Source of the DNA: CALAGB01 sp963789565
GTDB taxonomy: Bacteria > Chloroflexota > Chloroflexia > Thermomicrobiales > Thermomicrobiaceae
Reading direction: 5' to 3'
NCBI GenBank assembly: GCA_963789565.1
Contig: CAWBKX010000002.1
Coordinates: forward strand, 2,790,001-2,854,000
DNA length: 64,000 nt
Below are positions 9,033 through 16,125 of this stretch, one piece after another. Within the stretch, counting starts at the first letter, position 1, and each line of letters begins with the position of its first letter. Position numbers and translations under genes: made by a program. The notes under the pieces were generated by a model. That model did no database searches. It was not told the origin of the DNA and saw only the letters and a list, made by a program, of their open reading frames with translations.

Positions 9033-9974
9033 TCAGGACTCCTTGGTGTTGATCGGCCAGTGATCGGTGTACGTGATCGTTCCATCCAGAGCACGGAAGC
9101 GACCTGCCATGCCCAGAGACTCGATCCACTGAGGTCCGACGGCTCGCTTGAGGAACGCCGACTTGGTCGCCACGTCCGCCGCAACGCACGTTCCCGCGAT
9201 GATGGTTACCAACGACCAGTGACTGTCGGAGGGCTTCCCACTCAGCGGGTCGATGAGATGATGCAGGCGTTGACCATCACGTAACCATTGACGCCGCCCG
9301 AGGCCGGATGTCGCCATTGCGCCACGCCGAAGCAGCACTGTCTCTTCCGGTTCGACGTCTCTTGTCGATCCGATGTCGCAGATCCATCCGCCGTCAGGTG
9401 GCGGACCAGCCACGGCCAGATCGCCTCCGGCACTGATCAGGACTCCGCAGTCAACGGGCGGCAGCCCTCGCATCGTGTAATCGACGGCGAACCCTTTCCC
9501 GATACCGCCGAAATCGAGTCGCACACCCTCGGGAATGAGAACCGTCCCTCGGCGCGCGTCGACCTCAATCTCGGTCCAACGCCCTGCTGCGACTGCATCC
9601 TGATCGCTGCCGGGGCCTGATGATTCGATCAACTCAATGCTGCGATCGTATCCGGCCGCCTCCAGCGCACCGCGAATCGTCGGATCGAACACGCCGTCGG
9701 TGGAATGTGAAGCGCGCAGCGCCAGGCTGAGCAGTTCGATAAAGAGCGGTGACGCAGGGTGCAGGCCCGGACCGCGACGATGCAATCGCTCGAGTTCGCT
9801 GTCTGCGCGAAAGCGGCTGAAGGTGTGATCGATATCATCGATACAGGTATGCGTGTGCTGCAGAACCATGCCGAGATAGGTGAAATCAGTCACCGAGACG
9901 ACGATTTCGGTCCCGAGCGCGTCGAAGCGTGACGTGGCGATGTCGGACGTGGATAGGTTCATCTGCGCGTTCAC
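9033..9974 (-). CDS. apbE: FAD:protein FMN transferase (ApbE)
   Basis: A 313-residue ApbE family protein. Diagnostic segments include FSRFRADSELERL, TDGVFDPTIRGALEAAGYDRS, LDFGGIGKGFAVD, LISAGGDLAVAGPP and HLIDPLSGKPSDSHW. ApbE enzymes attach FMN to threonine or serine of exported flavoproteins such as Rnf/Nqr subunits and FMN-binding domains. No signal peptide or lipobox is seen at the N-terminus. The likely substrate is the product of the next gene, which carries an exported C-terminal domain. It starts at GTG 9974, ten bases after the stop of the small membrane protein; an ATG at 9962 is possible. Confidence 0.92.
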   Translation of the reverse strand: MNAQMNLSTSDIATSRFDALGTEIVVSVTDFTYLGMVLQHTHTCIDDIDHTFSRFRADSELERLHRRGPGLHPASPLFIELLSLALRASHSTDGVFDPTIRGALEAAGYDRSIELIESSGPGSDQDAVAAGRWTEIEVDARRGTVLIPEGVRLDFGGIGKGFAVDYTMRGLPPVDCGVLISAGGDLAVAGPPPDGGWICDIGSTRDVEPEETVLLRRGAMATSGLGRRQWLRDGQRLHHLIDPLSGKPSDSHWSLVTIIAGTCVAADVATKSAFLKRAVGPQWIESLGMAGRFRALDGTITYTDHWPINTKES

Positions 9975-9983
9975 CAGTCTCGC

Positions 9984-10367
9984 TTACGACGTGCCGGAGC
10001 GATGCCGTGAGCGCGAAGTCGTGGGCAGTGATGTCTGCGGGGCTGGGGCCGCCGGTGCGACCGAGAAGCTGCTCGACGATTGGTTGTCGAAGAGAGACTG
10101 GCTCGGAGCGTTCTCAGATTGGCTTGACTGCGACGACGACTGCACAGAGTTGTCGTTCGCAGGTAACGGCGCCGCGCTGCTTGGCAGCGTCGAGTGACGC
10201 AATGCCAATCCGGTAAAGACGGCGCCTCCCGCGAAGCTCAGCACGACGGTAAGTCGTCGCACCATGCGAATGCGCGAGACGATCCAGTCTCGTTGGTGAG
10301 AGCCGTGACGACTCACGGTCTTGGGTAGATGGTTGGCGTTGTCGGCCGTTCGAGATCTACTTGCCAT
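9984..10367 (-). CDS. Small single-pass membrane protein, Ser/Pro-rich
   Basis: A 127-residue protein with a basic N-terminal segment, one hydrophobic helix (LTVVLSFAGGAVFTGLALRH) and a low-complexity Ser/Pro/Ala-rich outer tail. GGAGAA lies about ten bases before the ATG. It is placed between the ferredoxin and apbE genes in the electron-transfer operon. I recognise no family. Its position suggests an accessory or anchoring subunit, or a protein carrying a flavinylation site, but no clear ApbE target motif is visible. Confidence 0.68.
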   Translation of the reverse strand: MASRSRTADNANHLPKTVSRHGSHQRDWIVSRIRMVRRLTVVLSFAGGAVFTGLALRHSTLPSSAAPLPANDNSVQSSSQSSQSENAPSQSLFDNQSSSSFSVAPAAPAPQTSLPTTSRSRHRSGTS

Positions 10368-10409
10368 GTGTGATGCTTCTCCGTAATGCGATAACGCGAG
10401 AGTGAACGA

Positions 10410-10685
10410 TTAGCGTGAGCCTGAGCGCTTCGGCGGATCCGATGATGGCTCTTCGACCACTTCGACCGAGATGGCACCGGTCGGGCAGCAGCGCGCTGTC
10501 TCGTAGGCTGCCTCCTCCAACGACATGGGGACCTCGGCGCGTTGCAGCCAGGCATAGCCCCAATCGTCGAGATCGAAGACCTCAGGCAGAAATTCACCGC
10601 AGAATCCGAACGCGGTGCACTTGATGGGATTCACGCGGATCCGCAGATAACGGCGCGTGTTTGGTGAGGTCCTATTCCTGCCCAT
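10410..10685 (-). CDS. [3Fe-4S]-type ferredoxin
   Basis: A 91-residue ferredoxin. The cysteines occur as CTAFGFC (Cx5C, with the central cysteine of a 4Fe site missing) and a later CCPTGAI, with EVFDLDDWGYAWL between. This is the pattern of single-cluster [3Fe-4S] ferredoxins that often serve P450s and other oxidoreductases. I start it at the ATG at 10685, which overlaps the end of the NuoF-like gene by 14 bases; longer readings extend into that gene. It probably takes electrons from the NuoF-like subunit. Confidence 0.85.
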   Translation of the reverse strand: MGRNRTSPNTRRYLRIRVNPIKCTAFGFCGEFLPEVFDLDDWGYAWLQRAEVPMSLEEAAYETARCCPTGAISVEVVEEPSSDPPKRSGSR

Positions 10686-11994
10686 ATTCTCCGTAGCTTT
10701 CCAGTCCCGGCAGGATAACGCGGGCGGCGCGGCCACAGCTGCCGCTGCGCATGTGTTGCGGGATCTCGTTGCGAAATACTTCGAGTGCCGATCGGGCGGC
10801 CAACGCCGCGCCATCGAGGTGCCCGCACGCTCCCCGTCGCGGTAGCATCTCTTCGGCATAACGTTTCAGGCGGTCGAGGTCGTCCGATTGGGCACGACCA
10901 TGCAAGACGCGCTCGAGGATGTCGGCCATGGCCGCCGTGCCGAACGTGCACGGGCCGCATTGTCGCGCGGATTCATTGGCGAAAAAGCGCAAGAGCGCCG
11001 CGGCTTGGTGCAGCCCGCAGATCGTATTAGGAACGACGGTGATGGCGGCGGTGCCAAGTGCGGCTCCATATTGCCGTAAGCTCGCGGGTTGTAAGGCCGC
11101 GCCGCGGCGCACGTCCTGCTCGCGCAGCCAGCCGGAAAAATAGCCTCCCGGGAGGAGCGCGTAGAGCGACTCACCGCGTTCGAGACCGCCCGACTCTTCC
11201 AGAATCCATCCGATCTCGGAACCGCCCGGAACTTCGTAGACGCCCGGGTTGGCAACCGCGCCAGTAAGCGTGATGAGCAACGTACCGGGAACTTCTGCCG
11301 TTCCGATCGAGCGAAACCAGTCGGCCCCGTGAGCGGCGATGAGTGGCACGTTGGCGAGCGTCTCAACGTTCTGGACCAGGGTCGGCCGTCGTTTGATGCC
11401 GCGTTCGAATGGACGCGGCGGCTTGACGGTCGGTTTGGCGGCTCGTCCGTTTACCCGTTGAATCGCGGCCGTCTCTTCCCCCGCGACGTAGCCCGGGTCG
11501 GCCGTCACCAGCCGAACGTTGGGGAGATTTGTGCCGCTTCGCTGAAGCTCCTTGACGGCGTCACTGATCGATTCTTCGATTCTTCTCTCACCGGAGTGGA
11601 GATAGAAGATCACGTCACCGGCACCGACCGCATGCGCTGCGAGGAGTGCTCCTTCAATGACCAGGTGCGGTCGGAGCAATAACAGGGTCGCGTCCTTGCG
11701 GCTGGCCGGTTCTGACTCGGCGGCGTTGACCAGGACCGCATGCGGGCCCGATTGCTCGGCGACGGCGCCCCATTTGCGCCCGGTCGGGAAGGCGGAACCT
11801 CCACGGCCAAGCAGTCCGCTGCGTGTCACCAGGTCGATGAGCTCGGCGGGCGATCGGCTCCAGACGTCCGCCTGGTAGCCACCCCGCTCCCGATAGTCGC
11901 GCAGCGTCTCACGATCCGTCTGCATGGGATCGATCAGACGATTTTTGCCCAAAGGTGCGGTGTCGCGAGATTGAATGGTTTCGGACTCGATCAC
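10672..11994 (-). CDS. NuoF-like NADH-binding flavoprotein/SLBB subunit
   Basis: A 440-residue homologue of complex I subunit NuoF. It has the FMN/NADH glycine-rich motif GRGGSAFPTGRKW (residues 63-75), the middle Rossmann-like region, an SLBB domain (around 235-310) and a C-terminal iron-sulfur region. In that region the usual ESCxxCxxC is ESARQCGPC: Cys346, Cys349 and Cys390 remain, but the first ligand is Ala343. No other complex I genes are nearby. It heads the minus-strand operon ferredoxin-membrane protein-ApbE-ferric reductase, so it probably oxidises NAD(P)H for that chain. Start GTG at 11994. Confidence 0.86.
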   Translation of the reverse strand: MIESETIQSRDTAPLGKNRLIDPMQTDRETLRDYRERGGYQADVWSRSPAELIDLVTRSGLLGRGGSAFPTGRKWGAVAEQSGPHAVLVNAAESEPASRKDATLLLLRPHLVIEGALLAAHAVGAGDVIFYLHSGERRIEESISDAVKELQRSGTNLPNVRLVTADPGYVAGEETAAIQRVNGRAAKPTVKPPRPFERGIKRRPTLVQNVETLANVPLIAAHGADWFRSIGTAEVPGTLLITLTGAVANPGVYEVPGGSEIGWILEESGGLERGESLYALLPGGYFSGWLREQDVRRGAALQPASLRQYGAALGTAAITVVPNTICGLHQAAALLRFFANESARQCGPCTFGTAAMADILERVLHGRAQSDDLDRLKRYAEEMLPRRGACGHLDGAALAARSALEVFRNEIPQHMRSGSCGRAARVILPGLESYGEYGQE

Positions 11995-12340
11995 GCCTTG
12001 TCCCTCAACGTCATAACCATGATGCGCGAATCGACTGAATCGTCTCTGAATGACGGATTAATCATGGCTGAACATGCTCGTTTGGCCGCTCCCGACACTG
12101 TGCACCGACTCGATAGTGCTACGGTGCCAGCCCCTTCGCGGATTGTGCGAGGATCTACGTCGGGCCTCATTTCCGCGCTGAACCTCAGTCAGGGGATGTG
12201 TAGCTACTCACAGCCTAATTCGGCGCGCTCGTAGGATCCCGGAGCCAAAAGGTCGTCAGCGTGAAGCCTAGTGGGGCAAGATTGGAAATGGCTGAGAACG
12301 GTTTGCTCAGTATCACGACGTGACAAGGACGAACGAAACA
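11995..12340. other. Divergent intergenic region (electron-transfer operon / two-component system)
   Basis: No gene is visible in these 346 bases. They must hold the promoters for the operon on the minus strand and the regulator pair on the plus strand. A short inverted repeat (CTGAG at 12292-12296, CTCAG at 12306-12310) lies 30 bases before the regulator start and could be a regulatory site. I see no convincing -35/-10 pair. Confidence 0.4.
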
Positions 12341-13012
12341 ATGTACGTGCTTGTGGTTGAAGATGACGAACGGGTCGCGCGGATCGTGGCGCGCGGACTG
12401 ATGGAGGCTGGAAACCGCGTCGAAGTCTCACACGATGGCCTAGACGGCTTGCAGCGCGGACTCTCCGGAGCCTACGACATCGTCGTCCTCGACATCCTCT
12501 TGCCGCAGATGGACGGCCTCACGGTCTGTCGCAACCTGCGCAAACAGCGGGTGCGCACACCCATCCTCATGCTGACGGCTCGGGACAGTGTCCCGGACAA
12601 AGTTCGAGGACTTGACGCCGGGGCGGATGATTATCTGGTAAAGCCCTTCTCGATGGACGAGCTCCACGCTCGGATTCGCGCGCTCGTGCGTCGAGCGGCT
12701 GAAGAGCCAGATGATCAGGCGCTGCACGTGGCGGATCTGACACTCGATCTCGGCGCCCGTGTCGCACGACGTGGCGGCCAGACGATCGAGCTGACGACCA
12801 AGGAGTTCGAGGTGCTCGAATACCTGATGCGTCATCGTGGGCAGGTCCTCACCAAGACGCAGTTGAGCGATCACGTCTGGGGATACGACGCCACGTTGAC
12901 GTCGAACGTGGTCGAAACGTACATTCACTACTTGAGGAACAAAGTCGATCGTGGCTTCCAACGCCCGCTCATCCGCACCATTCGCGGCGTTGGCTACAGC
13001 ATCAGGGAATAG
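12341..13012 (+). CDS. OmpR/PhoB-family response regulator
   Basis: A 223-residue two-domain regulator. The receiver domain begins MYVLVVEDDERVA and contains the phospho-acceptor Asp in VVLDILLPQMDG and the Lys in DDYLVKPF. The C-terminal winged helix carries LTTKEFEVLEYLMRH and VVETYIHYLRNKVD. I start it at ATG 12341, which gives the standard receiver N-terminus; AAGGA lies at 12324-12328. It is followed after two bases by its histidine kinase and divergent from the NuoF-like operon, which it may control. Confidence 0.93.
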   Translation: MYVLVVEDDERVARIVARGLMEAGNRVEVSHDGLDGLQRGLSGAYDIVVLDILLPQMDGLTVCRNLRKQRVRTPILMLTARDSVPDKVRGLDAGADDYLVKPFSMDELHARIRALVRRAAEEPDDQALHVADLTLDLGARVARRGGQTIELTTKEFEVLEYLMRHRGQVLTKTQLSDHVWGYDATLTSNVVETYIHYLRNKVDRGFQRPLIRTIRGVGYSIRE

Positions 13013-13014
13013 CG

Positions 13015-14331
13015 GTGTTCACAGGCATTCGGCGCCGTTTACTCGGCTGGAACCTGCTGATTCTGGGGCTCATCCTCGTCGCCGTCGGCATCGCCGTTTA
13101 CGTGATGCTGTCGCGCAGCTTGATCAACGAGGTCGACCGCAACCTGGCCGGCCGCAGCGTCGCCACCAGCCTGACACTCCACGACATGGACGAGCACGAC
13201 TTGGCCCTCAGCAGTGAAGGCTACAGCGGTGGGGTCTTCTATCTCATCGCCTCGAGCGACGGGCAAATCATCGCCAACCCGCAGTCGGTCGACGTGGGTG
13301 AGCTTCCATCCAGCCTATTCAGCGACCCGAGCAAACCGTTCCGCACCATTGACGTGGGCGACGATACGGATCGCGTCCACGTTAGCCAGATTGAAGCGCG
13401 CGACAGTGGAACGGACTACCTCGTCGTGGGCCAGAGCCTGGCGCCAGAGGAGCGAGCGTTGCACCGCTTGCTGCTCGGATTGATGCTCGGCGGTGCCATT
13501 GGACTGGGCCTCTCACTGCTGGGCGCGTCGTTCCTGGCGGGCCGCGCCCTGGTCCCCATCGAAGCGACCTTCCAACGGCAACAGCAGTTCATTGCCGATG
13601 CCTCGCATGAGTTGCGTACACCGCTGACGATCCTGCACTCGGCGACCGATCTCCTCGATCAGCATCGTAGGGAGCCGCTCGAACAGAATGGGGAGCTCTT
13701 CGACGACATTCGTGACGAGATCCTGCGTCTTGAGCGATTGGCCGGCGACCTGCTGACGTTGGCCCGATCTGATCTGGGCGAGCTTGGATTGGCCGTGGCA
13801 CCACTTGATTTGCTCGAGTCGGCGCAGGAAGCGGTGCAACGCATGCAGCCCATCGCGTCGGATCAGGGGATCGCCGTTTCGGTGGATCGTTCCGGGGGAC
13901 CGCTGGTGGTCGAGGCAGATCCGGATCGCCTGCAGCAGGTGTTGGTGATCCTGCTCGACAATGCCATTAAACATACGCCGCGGGGCGGTGAGATTGACAT
14001 CGCCGCGCATCGCCAGGGGGCAGAGGCGCTGCTTGATGTGATCGACACTGGCGAGGGCATTCCGCCGGATCAGCTCGGTCAGGTTTTCAATCGATTCGTG
14101 CGCGTGGATGTGGCGCGCTCACGCAAACATGGCGGTGCCGGGCTCGGGCTCTCGATCGCCAAATCGCTGGTGGAAGCGCATGGGGGCGAGTTGACCATCT
14201 CCAGCACGCTGGGCGAGGGCACCTGTGTCACGGTGCGCTTGCCGCTGGTCGAGTTCAGCCGCATCGACCAGATCTCCGCCTGGATCGGCCGCCATCCCCT
14301 GCGCGGCGAACGAGTCCCCGGTTCGCCGTAA
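13015..14331 (+). CDS. Sensor histidine kinase
   Basis: A 438-residue membrane kinase. It has an N-terminal transmembrane helix (about residues 11-33), an extracytoplasmic sensor of about 110 residues, a second helix (about 146-170), then the H-box FIADASHELRTPL, the N-box DNAIKHTPRGG and the G-boxes DTGEGIP and GGAGLGLSIAKSL. The start is GTG, two bases after the response regulator's stop, so the pair is translated together. The sensor domain is not similar to anything I can name, so the signal is unknown. Confidence 0.93.
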   Translation: MFTGIRRRLLGWNLLILGLILVAVGIAVYVMLSRSLINEVDRNLAGRSVATSLTLHDMDEHDLALSSEGYSGGVFYLIASSDGQIIANPQSVDVGELPSSLFSDPSKPFRTIDVGDDTDRVHVSQIEARDSGTDYLVVGQSLAPEERALHRLLLGLMLGGAIGLGLSLLGASFLAGRALVPIEATFQRQQQFIADASHELRTPLTILHSATDLLDQHRREPLEQNGELFDDIRDEILRLERLAGDLLTLARSDLGELGLAVAPLDLLESAQEAVQRMQPIASDQGIAVSVDRSGGPLVVEADPDRLQQVLVILLDNAIKHTPRGGEIDIAAHRQGAEALLDVIDTGEGIPPDQLGQVFNRFVRVDVARSRKHGGAGLGLSIAKSLVEAHGGELTISSTLGEGTCVTVRLPLVEFSRIDQISAWIGRHPLRGERVPGSP

Positions 14332-14335
14332 GTAC

Positions 14336-14353
14336 AGCAGAGGGCGTTCTGCT
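14336..14353. terminator. Stem-loop after histidine kinase
   Basis: AGCAGA and TCTGCT form a 6-bp stem with a 6-base loop just past the kinase stop, without a T-run. The following bases to 14418 are a degenerate copy of the GAGAGGGG/GATGAGGGC-type spacer also seen at 61336-61455. Termination activity is uncertain. Confidence 0.35.
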
Positions 14354-14418
14354 TCCCTTCAACACGCGTCTCCCTTCGCCCAGAATTGGAGGAAGGGGCT
14401 AGGGGATGAGGGCCGCCC

Positions 14419-15897
14419 TCACTCCATCCCGGCGTGGATCTCGATGCCAGCCGCTTTGCGGCGCATGCGGGCGTTGTCGGGAATGAGGAAGATCGGCGGA
14501 ATGGCCAGCAGCACCAGGATCGACAATCCGAAGAAGACGTGCTCGAGCCCGACGCCCTGATTCTTGTCGTGCGCCAGGATGAGGACGATGGCGGCGGTCC
14601 CCAGGACGCCACCCGTCGTGCGGAACATGCCTCGCAACCCGGTGATGCGCGCGATGGCGTCCGGCATCAGCTCGATGGCCGCGTTGTTGGCGGCTGGTCC
14701 TCCCAGTCCCACACCAAACCCACTGATCATGATGACCGACGACAGGAGCACGACGTTGCTGACTCCGTGCCCAAAGAGGGTTACGCCATGCCATCCCTGA
14801 CTCGTCAGGAAGAGACTGATCGACACCAGGATGATGCCGATGATCATCGGCAGGCGGTAGCCGAAGCGGATCAGCATGAACGAGCTGATGGTCGAGACCG
14901 CGATCATGATGACCGCCCGCGGCGTCAAAATGAAGCCGGACGCGCTGGCCGACATGCCATATTGCACGGTCGCGTAGAGCGGGATGAAGCTAAAGAAACC
15001 GAAGACCAGCGCCCCATACAGCAAGTTGTAGAGGTTAGCGGCGAAGAAGGCGCGTTCTTTCAGTAGGCGCAAGTCGATCATCGGGTCACGCGTGTGGCCT
15101 TCGTGATAGACGAAGTAGACCAGCGCCGCCAGTCCGACGACGACCCATAGGACAACTTGAGCGCTGAAGTTGATCTGGTTCCCCCACACCGTCATGCCGT
15201 ACATGATTCCAACGATCCCGGCTCCAAAGGCACCGGCTCCGACTAGATCGATGCTGCGGCTGGTGGCGACGCGACCGCCCGATGGGAGCAGGAAGACGCC
15301 GACGATCAGCAAGACGATGCCGATGGGGACGTTGACTGAGAACATCGCGCGCCAGCTGAAGGTGTCGATGACCCATCCACCGAGGTTCGGGCCGATGATG
15401 CCGCCAATCGGAAAGACGCTGGTGAAGAGCCCGATAGCCGTGCCCCGGTTCTTGGCGCCGAAGACGTCACTGACGATGCCGGCCGCCGAGGGCATGAAGG
15501 CTCCGCCTCCGATTGCCTGCAGCACGCGGAAGAAGATCAGCAGATAGACGTTGGGGGCGATGGCGCACAGAAGCGAACTGGCAGTAAAGAGGACCACGCA
15601 ACCAAGGAAGAGATTCTTGCGTCCAAAGTCGTCACTCAGCTTGCCGGCCATCGGCATGATGATCGTCTGCATCAAGCTGTACGCGGTGATGACCCAGCCA
15701 ATCCAAACCAGATTGGTGTGGAGACCGGCCATCATGTTGGGCAGTCCGACGGCGACGATGGTCGAGTCGATGCTCGACATCAGCAGGGCGAGCGAGACGA
15801 CGACGAAGATGCCAATTTCTCTCGGGCCGACGGTCGGCGAATTCGCGTCTTCTGTATGAGCCGGCGAGTCGGAAGCGATTCGCGCCACGAGTTCCAT
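14419..15897 (-). CDS. MFS transporter, DHA2 (EmrB/QacA) drug-exporter type
   Basis: A 492-residue membrane protein with about 14 predicted helices. It has the N-terminal DHA2 signature MSSIDSTIVAVGLPNM, motif A-like GKLSDDFGRKNLFL and motif C-like GGIIGPNLGGWVID. Such proteins expel drugs or other small molecules using the proton gradient. The start is uncertain: I give ATG 15897, shortly before the first helix, but the sequence reads open to 16056 and the ribosome site (GAGG directly before the ATG) is poorly spaced. No regulator gene is adjacent. Confidence 0.87.
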   Translation of the reverse strand: MELVARIASDSPAHTEDANSPTVGPREIGIFVVVSLALLMSSIDSTIVAVGLPNMMAGLHTNLVWIGWVITAYSLMQTIIMPMAGKLSDDFGRKNLFLGCVVLFTASSLLCAIAPNVYLLIFFRVLQAIGGGAFMPSAAGIVSDVFGAKNRGTAIGLFTSVFPIGGIIGPNLGGWVIDTFSWRAMFSVNVPIGIVLLIVGVFLLPSGGRVATSRSIDLVGAGAFGAGIVGIMYGMTVWGNQINFSAQVVLWVVVGLAALVYFVYHEGHTRDPMIDLRLLKERAFFAANLYNLLYGALVFGFFSFIPLYATVQYGMSASASGFILTPRAVIMIAVSTISSFMLIRFGYRLPMIIGIILVSISLFLTSQGWHGVTLFGHGVSNVVLLSSVIMISGFGVGLGGPAANNAAIELMPDAIARITGLRGMFRTTGGVLGTAAIVLILAHDKNQGVGLEHVFFGLSILVLLAIPPIFLIPDNARMRRKAAGIEIHAGME

Positions 15898-16062
15898 CCT
15901 CAGGGTGACATGGGTTCCACCAGGACCACCCGCTGGCTGTGCGCGGAGGGAGCGACCGAGTCGCGCGTCACGTCTCCGCCAGAAAACTTCGCTACCATAC
16001 ACGCAGTGGGGAACCGGTTCAAGAACTATTAAGGATGCATCGAGTCGGGCAGACACAGACAG

Positions 16063-16095
16063 ATGCGGCGGGGATGTTCGTCATCCTCGCCGCAT
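16063..16095 (-). terminator. Strong hairpin downstream of lon
   Basis: ATGCGGCG and CGCCGCAT (8 bp) enclose a second 5-bp stem, GGATG/CATCC, with one mismatch between and a 5-base loop. It begins 31 bases after the lon stop codon. There is no T-run, so termination is inferred from position and stem strength. Confidence 0.5.
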
Positions 16096-16125
16096 GGTCG
16101 TTTCAATGAAATTGATGAACGTTGA

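Noticed and set aside
16103..16118. 16-mer TCAATGAAATTGATGA shared with 21018-21033, with a 12-base part inverted at 32816-32827
   Set aside because: All copies are intergenic, but about one shared 16-mer is expected by chance in 64 kb; no consistent gene context.
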